From assembly GCA_002449145.1 (NCBI GenBank), contig DKCG01000021.1, positions 25,970 through 56,679 on the forward strand: a stretch of 30,710 bases of DNA, written 5' to 3'. The notes beneath the pieces were generated by a model, which saw only the letters and a list, made by a program, of their open reading frames with translations, had not been told where the DNA came from and did not search any database. Both the position numbers and the translations under genes were made by a program. Source of the stretch: Christensenella sp. UBA6880 (GTDB taxonomy: Bacteria > Bacillota > Clostridia > Christensenellales > CAG-917). Within the stretch, counting starts at the first letter, position 1; the number at the start of each line of letters is the position of its first letter. Below are positions 1 to 9,504 of this stretch, piece after piece.

Positions 1-30
1 CACAAAGGACGGTGGCATAATAAGTGAAAT

Positions 31-122
31 GTCCCTATCTATGCGAGCACCGAGTGTTGTCCCCCGCTACGCGGTCGCCGTGGGTTCCCTCAAACTTGCG
101 CAGAGGGGGAACGGCGATAGGG
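31..122. repeat. Hairpin-rich intergenic sequence downstream of hemZ
   Basis: Bases 1-176 hold no gene. The outer pair CCCTATC (33-39) and GATAGGG (116-122) encloses two smaller hairpins: CCGC/GCGG around 64-73, and an imperfect stem of GTTCCCTC (84-91) with GAGGGGGAAC (103-112). This layout recalls short hairpin repeats scattered between genes in clostridial genomes, but I cannot confirm family membership from one copy. AGTGAAAT at 23-30 matches the spacer word of the element at 10037-10241. No T-run follows the hairpins on the minus strand, so this is not a clear terminator for hemZ. Confidence 0.35.
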
Positions 123-176
123 AAAACACCTGAGGAAAGGGGAAATTTTAATTTTTGATATTTTGTTAGCGCAAAC

Positions 177-1595
177 TTACTTTTGTTGTAACCAAAATTT
201 TTGTTGCCGTTCCAACATTTCGTCGAAATGCTTGATATACTCTATCGGCTCTTTGTAGTTTGCGCAACGAGTTATCAAATTTTTCTTTTTATTCCACTTT
301 TTCGAGATTCCGTTCGCGCCGTTTGCGATTATGGACGTGTCTTCTTCCATAATATCGACGTTGTAAACGCACGCTTTGCCCTTCTTTGCGTATCCGACGT
401 TTTCGAGATTGCCGCTCGTATATTTTTGGCGATACATATAGTACGGCTCGTACCCTGCCGACGTAAGTTTTTTATAGACGTAATCCACCATTTGCGAGGC
501 AGTATCGAAGTCCGTGTTGTCGTAGCCGCACTGTTTGAGCACAGAGCCTTTCTTCATATAGAGCGTATGTACGGTGACGTTTGCGGGGTCGAGCGCGACG
601 GCAATATCCACGCTGCGTTTGAAATCGTCTATCGTTTCGCCGGGTAAGCACGCAATCAAATCCATATTCACGTCGAATTTATCTCTAACGAGCATATACG
701 CGTTGTACGTGTCCGCGCTTTTGTGTCTGCGACCGATAATATCGAGTGTTTTGTCGTTGAAAGTTTGCGGATTGACGGAAACGCGCGTAACGCCGTGCTT
801 TTGCATAACCTCGACTATATCCGCGTTTATCGTGTCGGGGCGACCTGCCTCGACGGTAAATTCGGGCGCGCCGAAATGGCAATGTTGCAAAACCTTATCG
901 AGAAGTTGTGCGCCTATCGACGTTGGCGTACCGCCACCGACGTACACCGCCCTGACCTTGATACGCTTTTTCGCAATAATTTCTTTGGTCTGTTCGAGTT
1001 CTCTGATAAGGCAATCCACGTACGGTTCGACGAGTTTACGCTGCTTATCGACGGGAAGGCTCACGAAAGAGCAATACGCGCACCGCGTGGGGCAAAACGG
1101 AATGAAAACGAACACGTCGTACTGCCTTGACGACTTGTTTCGTATAGGCTTTTGCACGCTCACGATTTTCTCGATAAGTTCGACTTTTCCCTCGCTCACG
1201 CTGTAGTCTTTCAAAAACACGTCGTGTGCGGATTTCGAGTATCTATCCTTGTCGTTTTCTATTTCGCAATAAAGTTTCGTGGGGCGAATACCCGTGAGGC
1301 AACCGTACGGAAGATTGACGTTCAAAAGAAAACTCAAAGTGCGATAAATTGCGATTTTGAGATATCTTTTCTCAACTCTTCTGCGTTCGAGTTCGCCGTC
1401 GGTATCTATTTTGAAAACGTAGTTTTTGACGAAACCGTCAAACTTGTCCGAAGTTATCTGAATCTTGAAAACACCCTCTTGATTCCGATACTCCACCGCA
1501 AGCGAAATATTCTCGTCAGTGCGAGATTCAAACGGTCTTATAAGTTCCGCCAAGTCGTTTTGATATTCGTCGTTTGAAATGGAAAAATCAATCAT
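177..1595 (-). CDS. hemZ: HemZ-type radical SAM protein (coproporphyrinogen dehydrogenase-like)
   Basis: The 472-residue protein has the radical-SAM cluster motif CxxxCxxC at C168, C172 and C175 (inside IPFCPTRCAYCSF) and the SAM-binding GGGTPTS at about 220-226. The N-terminal 150 residues carry YGCLTGIRPTKL, typical of the HemZ subgroup rather than HemN/HemW. HemZ is annotated as an oxygen-independent coproporphyrinogen III oxidase-like enzyme, but its substrate is uncertain and no other heme gene is present here, so the activity is inferred from family only. It is the last gene of relA-MBL-hemZ. Its ATG lies 9 bp after the MBL stop and no strong Shine-Dalgarno site is visible. This position is the usual one for hemZ in Clostridia. 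Confidence 0.88.
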   Translation of the reverse strand: MIDFSISNDEYQNDLAELIRPFESRTDENISLAVEYRNQEGVFKIQITSDKFDGFVKNYVFKIDTDGELERRRVEKRYLKIAIYRTLSFLLNVNLPYGCLTGIRPTKLYCEIENDKDRYSKSAHDVFLKDYSVSEGKVELIEKIVSVQKPIRNKSSRQYDVFVFIPFCPTRCAYCSFVSLPVDKQRKLVEPYVDCLIRELEQTKEIIAKKRIKVRAVYVGGGTPTSIGAQLLDKVLQHCHFGAPEFTVEAGRPDTINADIVEVMQKHGVTRVSVNPQTFNDKTLDIIGRRHKSADTYNAYMLVRDKFDVNMDLIACLPGETIDDFKRSVDIAVALDPANVTVHTLYMKKGSVLKQCGYDNTDFDTASQMVDYVYKKLTSAGYEPYYMYRQKYTSGNLENVGYAKKGKACVYNVDIMEEDTSIIANGANGISKKWNKKKNLITRCANYKEPIEYIKHFDEMLERQQKFWLQQK

Positions 1596-1604
1596 CTATT
1601 CGGG

Positions 1605-2288
1605 TCAATCGGCATTTATATGCGCAGATTCTTTTTCAAGTATAGGGTTGTTCACTCTCTCGAAATCGAGGGTTGTCGGCTCGCCGTGTCCGGGCAAAAT
1701 CGTGTAGTTGCCTTTTAGCGCAAACAGTTTATTCACAATGGAATTTTTGAGGTCTTTTGCGTTTCCGTCGTAGAAATCCGTACGCCCGTAAGACATAAAG
1801 AACAACGTGTCTCCCGTGAAAATCTTGTCGGACACGACATAGCAAACGCTTCCCTTTGCGTGACCCGGCGTATGAATGACTTTGACGTCGAGTCCTGCGA
1901 TTTTCAAGGTTTCGCCGCCCTTCAACAGTATGTCGGGAACGAACTTTTCGGGGTTTGCGTTCATCGAAAAACCAAGATTTTTATAAGAGCCGATTTTTTC
2001 GAGTTCGTCCTTATGCAAAAAAACGGTAGGCGCATTCTGCGGATCCTCTTTTCCGTCCTCGCCCTTGCTTGCGATTCTGCAAAGTTCCGCAACGCCGCCT
2101 ATATGGTCGAAATGCGCATGCGTGAGCAAAATCGCCTCGAGTTTCGCCTTTTGTTTTTGAAAAATCGAATATATTTCTTGCGCGTCGCCGCCGGGGTCTA
2201 CCACGAAACCTGCGTTTCCGTTTATGACGATATACGTGTTTACGCCAAGAGGACCTGTATACAAGTGAAAATACTTTTCGTTGGTCAT
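1605..2288 (-). CDS. Metallo-beta-lactamase-fold hydrolase (glyoxalase II-like)
   Basis: The 227-residue protein has the full set of MBL-fold metal ligands: THAHFDH gives H57, H59, D61 and H62, followed by H143 (TPGHAKGS), D160 (FTGDTLF) and H201 (LPGHGEPT). This arrangement matches the glyoxalase II/YcbL type of thioester or small-ester hydrolase with a two-metal centre. The substrate cannot be read from sequence. Its ATG overlaps the relA stop as ATGA, so translation is probably coupled to relA. An MBL protein between relA and hemZ is common in Clostridia. It is probably cytoplasmic, since no signal peptide is seen. Confidence 0.88.
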   Translation of the reverse strand: MTNEKYFHLYTGPLGVNTYIVINGNAGFVVDPGGDAQEIYSIFQKQKAKLEAILLTHAHFDHIGGVAELCRIASKGEDGKEDPQNAPTVFLHKDELEKIGSYKNLGFSMNANPEKFVPDILLKGGETLKIAGLDVKVIHTPGHAKGSVCYVVSDKIFTGDTLFFMSYGRTDFYDGNAKDLKNSIVNKLFALKGNYTILPGHGEPTTLDFERVNNPILEKESAHINAD

Positions 2289-4426
2289 CTTCTCACCTCG
2301 ATTACACCCTCTATGTTCTTGATTTGTCTTACGAGTTCTTCAAGTTCGCTCGCTTTCGAGATTTGAACGGTAACAATAATTTCCGCAATGCCCGCCTTTT
2401 CGTCAACTCTGACGTTTGCCGCCGATATGCCGAGTCTTGCGTTTGCGATATGCGCGGTTATGGTTGCGAGCAAGCCGCCCTTATTCTCGCACATAATGGT
2501 GAGCGTTGCGTTAAATCTTTCCTCGCCGTCACTATCCCAACTTGCCTGGATAAGTCTTTCTTCTTCCATACCCTTGACGTTCGGGCAGTCTTTTCTGTGA
2601 ATTGAAACGCCTCTGCCGCGCGAGATATAGCCGACGATTTCGTCACCCGGGACGGGCGAACAGCATTGCGCCATACGCACGGTAAAGTTTGCGTTGCCGT
2701 TGACAAGAACGCCGCTCTTTGAGTGCTTTCTCGGTTTCTGCTCGGTTATGGGCAAAGTCGTGTCGGCAATTTGAGCGGAATGATCCTCTTTTTTGAAGTC
2801 CTGAATAATCTTGGTGAGGACTTGACTCGTCGTGATACCGCCAAATCCGACGGCGGCGTACAAATCGTCCTCGCTGCTCATAGCGTGGCGTTGAAGTATG
2901 CTCGAAAGAATGTCGGGCGTGAAGATGTCCGCAAGCGCGTAGCCTCTGCGTTTCGCCTCTTTTTCGAGCATTTCCTTGCCTCTTGCGATGTTTTCGTCCT
3001 TCTTCTCTTTCTTGAAGTAAGCGCGGATTTTAGAGCGCGCCGAAGCGGTATGGACGTATTTTAGCCAGTCGAGGCTCGGACCTTTCGAGGCGTTGGACGT
3101 GAGGATTTCGACGATGTCGCCGTTTTGAAGTTTGGTCGAAAACGGCACCATACGCTTGTTCACTTTTGCGCCGATACATTTGTTGCCGATTGCAGAGTGA
3201 ATTTTATACGCAAGGTCGAGAGGAGTCGAGCCTACGGGCAAGTCGAAAACGTCGCCCTTTGGCGTGAACACGAACACTTCGTCGTCGAACACGTTGATTT
3301 TGACGGCGTCCATAAACTCTTTTGCGCCGTCGATGTCCTTTTGCGCGTCCATAACTTCGCGAAGCCAACGCACCTTGCTGTCGAGTTCGCTGTCCTTGCC
3401 CGTCGTACCCTCTTTGTACTTCCAGTGCGCCGCAACGCCGTATTCCGCCACTTTGTGCATTTCGTAAGTGCGGATTTGAATCTCGAACGTTTCGTTGAAC
3501 GGCGTGACGACCGTCGTATGCAAGGACTGATAGTTGTTCGCTTTGGGCATTGCGATATAGTCCTTAAAGCGACCGGGCATAGGCTTCCACATAGTATGGA
3601 TTTCGCCGAGCATAGTGTAGCAGTCTTTTACGGAATCGACGATGATACGCACCGCCAAAAGGTCGTAAATCTGGTCTATATCGATATGCAGATTGTGCAT
3701 TTTTTTGTACACGGAATAGAAGTGTTTTGGTCTGCCGTTCACTTCGCCGTGTATGCCCATTTCTTTGAGTTTTGCCTCGATTTGCTTGCAAATAGCGTCC
3801 AAAAAGCCTTGCCTTTCGGATTTTTTCCTTGCGACGTTCTCGGCGATGTACTTATACTCTGTCGGAAGCAGATATTTCATCGCAAGGTCTTCCAGTTCGC
3901 ATTTGAAGAACGAGATACCCAACCTGCCCGCAAGCGGCGCGTAAATGTCAAGCGTCTCTTTTGCGATACGTTTTTGCTTTTCTTCGGGCAAATACTGAAG
4001 CGAACGCATATTGTGCAAGCGGTCGGCGAGTTTTATGATTATCACTCGCAAATCCTTTGCCATAGCGACGAAAATCTTTCTGAAATTTTCCGCCTGCGCT
4101 TCTTCTCTGTTGACGAATTGCAGTTTGTCGAGTTTGGTGACGCCCTCGACGAGTTCGCAAATCTCGTCGCCGAAATTCTCTTTGAGTTCGTCGTAAGTTA
4201 CGGACGTATCTTCCAAAACGTCGTGCAAAAACGCGGCTATGACCGTTGACGAGTCAAAGCCGAAATCCGCGAGAATTTCCACTACGGCGCAGGGGTGAAT
4301 AAAGTAATCTTCCCCCGAACTTCTCTTTTGTCCGCGGTGTGCTTCCTCTGCAAAATCGTGCGCTTTTTTAATTTCCGCATAATTCGTCGGATATGTTTTT
4401 CTGAGTTTTACAAGCAATTCGTCCAT
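2285..4426 (-). CDS. relA: Bifunctional (p)ppGpp synthetase/hydrolase RelA/SpoT
   Basis: This is a long RSH protein of 713 residues from ATG 4426; an in-frame TTG at 4447 would add seven residues. The domains are in the normal order. The HD hydrolase has FLHDVLEDT with H68-D69 and E72-D73. The synthetase has RFKDYIAMPKANNYQSLH at about 286-303 and EIQIRT at 315-320. TGS (VFVFTPKGDVFDLPVGSTPLDLAYKIH) follows, then the C-terminal region with a conserved CC (AQCCSPVPGD) and an ACT domain (about 640-713). Both catalytic centres look intact, so it should make and degrade the alarmone. A strong promoter lies upstream. The adenine phosphoribosyltransferase gene often found between recJ and relA is absent. 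Confidence 0.96.
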   Translation of the reverse strand: MDELLVKLRKTYPTNYAEIKKAHDFAEEAHRGQKRSSGEDYFIHPCAVVEILADFGFDSSTVIAAFLHDVLEDTSVTYDELKENFGDEICELVEGVTKLDKLQFVNREEAQAENFRKIFVAMAKDLRVIIIKLADRLHNMRSLQYLPEEKQKRIAKETLDIYAPLAGRLGISFFKCELEDLAMKYLLPTEYKYIAENVARKKSERQGFLDAICKQIEAKLKEMGIHGEVNGRPKHFYSVYKKMHNLHIDIDQIYDLLAVRIIVDSVKDCYTMLGEIHTMWKPMPGRFKDYIAMPKANNYQSLHTTVVTPFNETFEIQIRTYEMHKVAEYGVAAHWKYKEGTTGKDSELDSKVRWLREVMDAQKDIDGAKEFMDAVKINVFDDEVFVFTPKGDVFDLPVGSTPLDLAYKIHSAIGNKCIGAKVNKRMVPFSTKLQNGDIVEILTSNASKGPSLDWLKYVHTASARSKIRAYFKKEKKDENIARGKEMLEKEAKRRGYALADIFTPDILSSILQRHAMSSEDDLYAAVGFGGITTSQVLTKIIQDFKKEDHSAQIADTTLPITEQKPRKHSKSGVLVNGNANFTVRMAQCCSPVPGDEIVGYISRGRGVSIHRKDCPNVKGMEEERLIQASWDSDGEERFNATLTIMCENKGGLLATITAHIANARLGISAANVRVDEKAGIAEIIVTVQISKASELEELVRQIKNIEGVIEVRR

Positions 4427-4501
4427 ATTTTTTCTTGATTGCGCCAAACGATTCCGTCGCGTATGCGCGCGAATTATATCGTTTTTACGTCAATATATAT
4501 T

Positions 4502-4530
4502 ATTATACTTTATAAAACAAAACATTGCAA
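4502..4530 (-). promoter_or_regulatory. Promoter of relA-MBL-hemZ
   Basis: Read on the minus strand, the -35 box TTGCAA (4525-4530) and the -10 box TATAAT (4502-4507) are separated by exactly 17 bp. The predicted transcript starts near 4495, about 70 bases before the relA ATG, in an AT-rich gap between recJ and relA. Confidence 0.7.
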
Positions 4531-4568
4531 TACGCCCAAAAGCCGCAAAAGCAAAAAATATTCCTATT

Positions 4569-6863
4569 TTATGCCTTTGAAACGTTGCGATATGCAATGC
4601 TGTCGTCGAGATTTACGGATTTTGCCGACACTTCGACAAATCCCTTGTCGTTTATGCGCACGGTGCCAACTTGGTCGAATATTTTGAGCGCGAGCATAAA
4701 CGTACTTTCGCTCGTTTTGTATCCCGAACAAACCATAGCGTACATCTTGTGCGGACTTGCCATTTTGGGCGTGCGGCGAGATACGTTGACAATCTCTTTG
4801 TACACCTTGCGAAGCACGTCTTTGCTGACGGAAATCGGCTTCGGCGAGCAATCGCCGAGTGAGTATATTTCGTTCGATTCCTTTTGAAGTTTCGCAAGAT
4901 ACCCCTCGCAAAGCGGATGTCCGGCGACTATAACGCGATTGAAAAAAGAAAAATCGAAACAATCGGCAGGACACAGCACCACGCAGTTTTCGGGATTTAA
5001 ACAACGAGGGGTCGCAATGAGAACGGGAAGCGACTTTATTTTTTCGCTTGCCTTGCAAACGTTGTCGTATTCCTCGTGCGAGAAGCACACGATTGCCGTG
5101 CCGAACGGCTCTTTGAGCCATCCTTCCACTCGATTCACCGTCGTTTGCGTCAGATTCGCACTTCCCTCGCAATCGAGTTGGTGCAAATTCATTCTTATCG
5201 CCTCGTCGTCGTCAATGTCGACGTCCTCGAATTGCAACGTCTGAATGATACCTTGTGCGGATTCTCTGTTCTGAAATGCGTTTATGCCGAGAGAAATCTC
5301 AAAATCCACTCTTCCCGTCTTTGCGGCAAGGCAAGGCGCGAATTTTGAAAAGCCAATAAGTTCGATGTTTTTTGCAACGTATTTGACGTGTTGTGAGAAC
5401 CCGATTCTGTCGAAACGAAGTCCTTGCGCTTTCACAAGGAAAGTCGGGCGCGGATTCTGATAACCCGTCGGTTCTAAAAGTTCGAGTTCCTTTGCAAAGG
5501 ACAAAAAGTCCATATCGAAAGGCAATTCCATCTCACAACTTATCTCGTGTGTGAAGTCGAGTTTGTCGCGCATATCGAGCAAGGATTTGTTCGCCGCCTT
5601 TACGAAATCGTCAAACTTATCCTCGTTCATCGAAATGCCCGCCGCTTGCGCGTGACCGCCGAATCCCGTGAAGTATTCGGACAGCGAGCAGAGCAATTCA
5701 AATATATTCACTTGCGGAATGGAACGAGCCGAGCCGCGAAGTTCGCCGTCGTCCGTGCGAGCAAACAAAACGGTCGGGCGTTTGAATTCCTCAACGAGCC
5801 TTGCGCACGCAATGCCGAGAATACCCGCTTCCCATTCGTTGCTTTTTAGCACGATTATGCCTACGTCGTTGAAATTTATGCCTGCAAGTTGCGCCTTTGC
5901 GCTTTCAACCGCCTTTTCGCAAAGTTCTTGTCTTTGCGCGTTGTCCCTTGCAAGTTCGTCCGTGAGCGTTCTCAAAAGGAAATAGTCCGTTTCGAGGAAC
6001 AATCCCACGACTTTCATTGCCGAGTTGAGTCTGCCTGCGGCGTTCATTCTCGGTGCGAGGCGGAACATAACGTCCTGTGCGGAAACGCTTTCTTGATTGA
6101 GAAGCATTTTCACGCCCTTGCGCGGCGATTTGGTGATTTGTTTCAAGCCGTAATACGCAATGATTCTGTTGTCGTTTTTGAGAGGCACGACGTCCGCAAT
6201 CGTTGCGATAGACACTATGTCGAGATACTTTCTCGCTTCCTCTCTGCCGCCCAAAGCCTCTACGAGTTTGAGCGCAACCCCTGCGCCGCAAAGGTCGAAA
6301 AAGCCTTTTCTTTCGACTTTGGGGTCAACAACGATACAATCGGGGATTCTCTCTTGCGGTTCGTGGTGGTCGGTGACGATGGTATCAATTCCTTTCGACT
6401 TCAAAAACTCTACTTCTTCAACCGCCGTAATGCCCGTATCAACGGTGATGACGAGTTTGGGCGAGTGATAAGCGAGTATTCTTTCAAGCGCATCGACGCT
6501 TATCCCGTAGCCGTCCTTGTTGCGGTCGGGAATGAAATAAAACACGTCGAGTTTGTCGCGAAGATACAGCATAAGCGTCGAAATGGCGCAAATGCCGTCG
6601 CAGTCGTAGTCGCCGTAAATAAGCACCTTTTCTTTGTTTGCAATCGCTTGTTTAATGCGCTCGACCGCCTCTTTCATTCCGTCTATCTCGTACGGTGAGG
6701 AAAGTTTGTCGAGGGACGGGTGCAGATAGTCGTAAAGCGAATCCTCGCTCATTCCCCTGCCGAGCAACAAACGCAAAAAGTCTTGGGAAATTCCAAGACG
6801 CTTTGCAAGTTCGACTTGCTCGTTTGAAAGTTGAAAACGAGGTGTTTTTACGACGTATCTCAT
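4569..6863 (-). CDS. recJ: Single-stranded-DNA-specific exonuclease RecJ
   Basis: This 764-residue DHH-family nuclease has the expected motifs: YGDYDCDG (D85-G90), VDTGIT (D142), TDHHEP (D165-H167), APRMNAAGR in the DHH domain, and the DHHA1 motif GFGGHAQAAGI. RecJ degrades single-stranded DNA 5' to 3' in recombination and mismatch or base-excision repair. The C-terminal third (from about 570) resembles the extra domain of Firmicutes RecJ. It follows secF after about 50 bp that include a 9-bp hairpin, so it may be read through from the secD promoter at reduced level. No clear Shine-Dalgarno site precedes the ATG. Confidence 0.95.
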   Translation of the reverse strand: MRYVVKTPRFQLSNEQVELAKRLGISQDFLRLLLGRGMSEDSLYDYLHPSLDKLSSPYEIDGMKEAVERIKQAIANKEKVLIYGDYDCDGICAISTLMLYLRDKLDVFYFIPDRNKDGYGISVDALERILAYHSPKLVITVDTGITAVEEVEFLKSKGIDTIVTDHHEPQERIPDCIVVDPKVERKGFFDLCGAGVALKLVEALGGREEARKYLDIVSIATIADVVPLKNDNRIIAYYGLKQITKSPRKGVKMLLNQESVSAQDVMFRLAPRMNAAGRLNSAMKVVGLFLETDYFLLRTLTDELARDNAQRQELCEKAVESAKAQLAGINFNDVGIIVLKSNEWEAGILGIACARLVEEFKRPTVLFARTDDGELRGSARSIPQVNIFELLCSLSEYFTGFGGHAQAAGISMNEDKFDDFVKAANKSLLDMRDKLDFTHEISCEMELPFDMDFLSFAKELELLEPTGYQNPRPTFLVKAQGLRFDRIGFSQHVKYVAKNIELIGFSKFAPCLAAKTGRVDFEISLGINAFQNRESAQGIIQTLQFEDVDIDDDEAIRMNLHQLDCEGSANLTQTTVNRVEGWLKEPFGTAIVCFSHEEYDNVCKASEKIKSLPVLIATPRCLNPENCVVLCPADCFDFSFFNRVIVAGHPLCEGYLAKLQKESNEIYSLGDCSPKPISVSKDVLRKVYKEIVNVSRRTPKMASPHKMYAMVCSGYKTSESTFMLALKIFDQVGTVRINDKGFVEVSAKSVNLDDSIAYRNVSKA

Positions 6864-6880
6864 ACCAATTCATAAAACTA

Positions 6881-6902
6881 CGCCCTCACCTTTGTGAGGG
6901 CG
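6881..6902 (-). terminator. Hairpin between secF and recJ (attenuator-like)
   Basis: The perfect 9-bp stem CGCCCTCAC / GTGAGGGCG has a 4-base loop and is followed on the minus strand by TAGTTTTATG. The T-run is short, so it is more likely a partial terminator or an mRNA-stabilising stem than a strong stop. It would reduce recJ expression relative to secDF. Confidence 0.45.
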
Positions 6903-6912
6903 CAGCCATCGA

Positions 6913-8115
6913 TTATTTTTTCTTTTTGAACGTCGTGTTCTTCTTCGAATATTTGTAGACGACGTTTTGTTTTTGTTTTTGTTGACCCGCTTGTTTGACT
7001 TGCGGTCTGACCGTTTGTTCACCGTCCTCGCCGATGACGATTTCGGAATCGGCGTCCTCTTTCTTGTCGTAGGTTACGGCGTTGCGTTTTGCATATTTGG
7101 CTCTCGTCTTATCCCAAGATATACTGAGTGCTGCCCACAGCGGCGTTGCGAGGCAAGTTGCCGAGAACAAACCTGCGAGCAAACCGAGGATGATAGGCAC
7201 GCAGAACTCTCTTATGGTGTCGCTTCCGAGGATTGCAAGGAAGATAATCGTAACCATAGTGGTGAGAGTCGAATACACGGTACGAGTGAGCGACGAGCGA
7301 ACTGCCATATCGCCGATACCCTTGTAGTCGATGTCCTTTTGACCTTTGAGCGGTTTGATGGTTTCACGGCAGCGGTCGAAGATAACGATCGTGTTGTTGA
7401 TAGAGTAAGCAACGATCGTGATCATAGCCGCGACGTAGGAACTGTTGATTTGCACTCTGCAAATGACGGTGAGAGCAAACATAATCACGACGTCGTGAAG
7501 CAAAGCGATGACGGCGGCGATTGCGCTCGTGAACGTGAAGCGAATCATAATGTACACGAGAATCAAAGCGATTGAAACCGCAAGAGCGATGCCTGCTTTC
7601 GAGAGCAAGTCCGCAGCGGCGGTTGCGCCGATGGATTCGTACGTGATCTTGTTTGCGTCGGTGAGCGAAACTTCGGGGTCGACCTTGTCGTCAACCGCTT
7701 TTCTTATCGCTTCGTTCATAGAATTGATTTTCGCGTCGTCGTCGAACACGTTTTTGTATCTGAACACGATAGAGGTTTTCGCGTTGTCGTTTGCCTCTTG
7801 GCGTTGCATATAACTTACAACGACGTGCTGACCGTCGATTTCAACGCCTTCGATGACGTTTTTGAGTTCGTTGCCCTTTTGCTCGTAAACGGTGTCGCTG
7901 AGGATCTCTTCGCCAAGCGTAACGGTGAGAATCGTACCGCCCTCGAAGTCGATGCCGATGCCGACGGCGTCGGAGTAACTTCCCGAAGTCGAACCGAGTG
8001 CCACGATAACGATGATTGCGGCAAGCACGATTACGAACGGAACGATTGCGGCGTATTTCGCGTTTTTGCAAACGCTGTAATTTTTGCAAAGATTGCGGAA
8101 GTTATTGTTTTTCAT
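6913..8115 (-). CDS. secF: Protein translocase subunit SecF
   Basis: SecF works with SecD as a proton-driven RND-type accessory of SecYEG. From ATG 8115 the protein is 400 residues. It has an N-terminal TM helix (AAIVPFVIVLAAIIVIVAL), then the family motif GIDFEGG in the periplasmic-type loop start, and a cluster of five further TM helices (about 165-320). The basic, glutamine-rich C-tail ends in KKKK. I chose ATG 8115 because GGAGGAGG lies 8-15 bases upstream, inside the last codons of secD, and only one base separates the secD stop from the ATG. An upstream ATG at 8136 would overlap secD and lacks a site. Confidence 0.94.
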   Translation of the reverse strand: MKNNNFRNLCKNYSVCKNAKYAAIVPFVIVLAAIIVIVALGSTSGSYSDAVGIGIDFEGGTILTVTLGEEILSDTVYEQKGNELKNVIEGVEIDGQHVVVSYMQRQEANDNAKTSIVFRYKNVFDDDAKINSMNEAIRKAVDDKVDPEVSLTDANKITYESIGATAAADLLSKAGIALAVSIALILVYIMIRFTFTSAIAAVIALLHDVVIMFALTVICRVQINSSYVAAMITIVAYSINNTIVIFDRCRETIKPLKGQKDIDYKGIGDMAVRSSLTRTVYSTLTTMVTIIFLAILGSDTIREFCVPIILGLLAGLFSATCLATPLWAALSISWDKTRAKYAKRNAVTYDKKEDADSEIVIGEDGEQTVRPQVKQAGQQKQKQNVVYKYSKKNTTFKKKK

Positions 8116-8116
8116 A

Positions 8117-9472
8117 TTATGCCTCCTCCTTTGCAATTTGCGCAGGAACGGAATCGTTGTTCTCGTCCTCTTTGACGCGTTTCAAACCATAGAACTTCTC
8201 GCTTGTGCTGTTGAGCGGCATAAACGCTTTTAGCACGAGTCTGGTTACGACGAGCGAGCAGAACAGCGAGAGAATGATACCGATAAAGAGCGTCACGGCG
8301 AAGCCTACGATGGAAGCCGAACCGAGAATCCAAAGCACTATTGCGCCGATAAGCGTTGTGACCTGACCGTCGATGATTGCGCCCGTCGAGCGTTTGAAAC
8401 CTGTCTTTATGCAAGTCGCGATGGGCTTGGTCGAGTGCTTGTATTCGTCCTTGACTCTCTCGAAGATGATGACGTTTGCGTCGACTGCCATACCGATCGA
8501 GAGCAAGATACCCGCGATACCGGGCAGAGTGAGTTGCACCCACGGAAGCACTGCGCAGAACCAGATGAGAAGCACGATATACACGCAAAGCGAGAGGTCT
8601 GCAGCAAGTCCGAGTCCGCGATACACGCACGCCATAAAGATGAAGATGAGCGCGACGCCTACGATACCTGCAATGAGAGCAACGCGAATCGAGTTTTCAC
8701 CGAGCGTTGCGGATATGCTTCTGACTTCGGCAAGTTGAAGCGTGACGCCGAACGTGCCCGATTGAAGTTTTGTTGCGTACTCGTAAGCGGATTGATACGT
8801 GTAGTTGCCGGTGATGATTGCGGATCCGTTGGTGATTGCCGCATTGATGGACGGTTCCATTATCTTTTGTCCGCCGACATAGATATACGTTTTTTTGCCG
8901 ACGTTTGCGGAAGTGATTTCGCCGAACTTCTTTGCGCCTTCGGTGTTGAATTTCAAACCGATTGCGTAATCGCCGTTGTCTGCGGTCGTGACGTATGCGT
9001 TTTCGAGGTGATCGCGACCGTTGAGGAACGCTTCCTTTTCGAGATCCGCATTGCTTGCTTCGTCACCGAGATCGGTGAGGGTGAAGTAAAGCGATGCGGG
9101 ACGACCGATAAGTTCGAGCACTCTTGCGGGATCGTCGACGTCCGGGATCTCGACGCGGATCGTGGTGCTGCCGTCGCTCGAGGTGCCTTTGGTGACCGTT
9201 GCTTCGGTGTAGCCCTTGGAAACGAGCAGGCTTTGGAGCGAACTTATCGTACCGCTGACGCGCGTATCGAAATCGCCGTGGTCGTCGTTTGCGACCTTAA
9301 AGACAGCGGACACACCGCCCGACATATCTAAACCTAGTTTGATTGTCTTTGCATAGCCCGTGTAATCGTAAACCGTGCCTGCGATCGGGAACGAAACCAC
9401 GGCAAACACAGCCATAAGAATGATGAATACACTCACTATACACAAGACGACTATTGACTTCTTCTTGTTCAC
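8117..9472 (-). CDS. secD: Protein translocase subunit SecD
   Basis: This 451-residue protein has TM1 near residues 7-30, the SecD motif GLDMSGG (about 48-54), a large extracytoplasmic region with the P1-type fold region, and five C-terminal TM helices. VGVALIFIFMACVYRGLG begins that block and GIAGILLSIGMAVDANVIIFERVKDE is the conserved RND segment. It starts with GTG at 9472, with GGAGG (9482-9486) nine bases upstream. secD and secF are separate genes here, not fused as in Bacillus. Its own sigma-A promoter lies immediately upstream. Confidence 0.95.
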   Translation of the reverse strand: MNKKKSIVVLCIVSVFIILMAVFAVVSFPIAGTVYDYTGYAKTIKLGLDMSGGVSAVFKVANDDHGDFDTRVSGTISSLQSLLVSKGYTEATVTKGTSSDGSTTIRVEIPDVDDPARVLELIGRPASLYFTLTDLGDEASNADLEKEAFLNGRDHLENAYVTTADNGDYAIGLKFNTEGAKKFGEITSANVGKKTYIYVGGQKIMEPSINAAITNGSAIITGNYTYQSAYEYATKLQSGTFGVTLQLAEVRSISATLGENSIRVALIAGIVGVALIFIFMACVYRGLGLAADLSLCVYIVLLIWFCAVLPWVQLTLPGIAGILLSIGMAVDANVIIFERVKDEYKHSTKPIATCIKTGFKRSTGAIIDGQVTTLIGAIVLWILGSASIVGFAVTLFIGIILSLFCSLVVTRLVLKAFMPLNSTSEKFYGLKRVKEDENNDSVPAQIAKEEA

Positions 9473-9504
9473 AGGACTAGTCCTCCATATAGTAAAACAT
9501 AGAT

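Noticed and set aside
3125..4249. Long plus-strand open frame of 374 codons opposite relA
   Set aside because: It lies fully antisense to an unmistakable RelA/SpoT gene, has no family motifs and is rich in Phe, Val, His and Arg, as expected of a shadow frame. The same applies to 12112-13188 (opposite queA), 8435-9331 (opposite secD) and 19457-20134 (opposite clpC).
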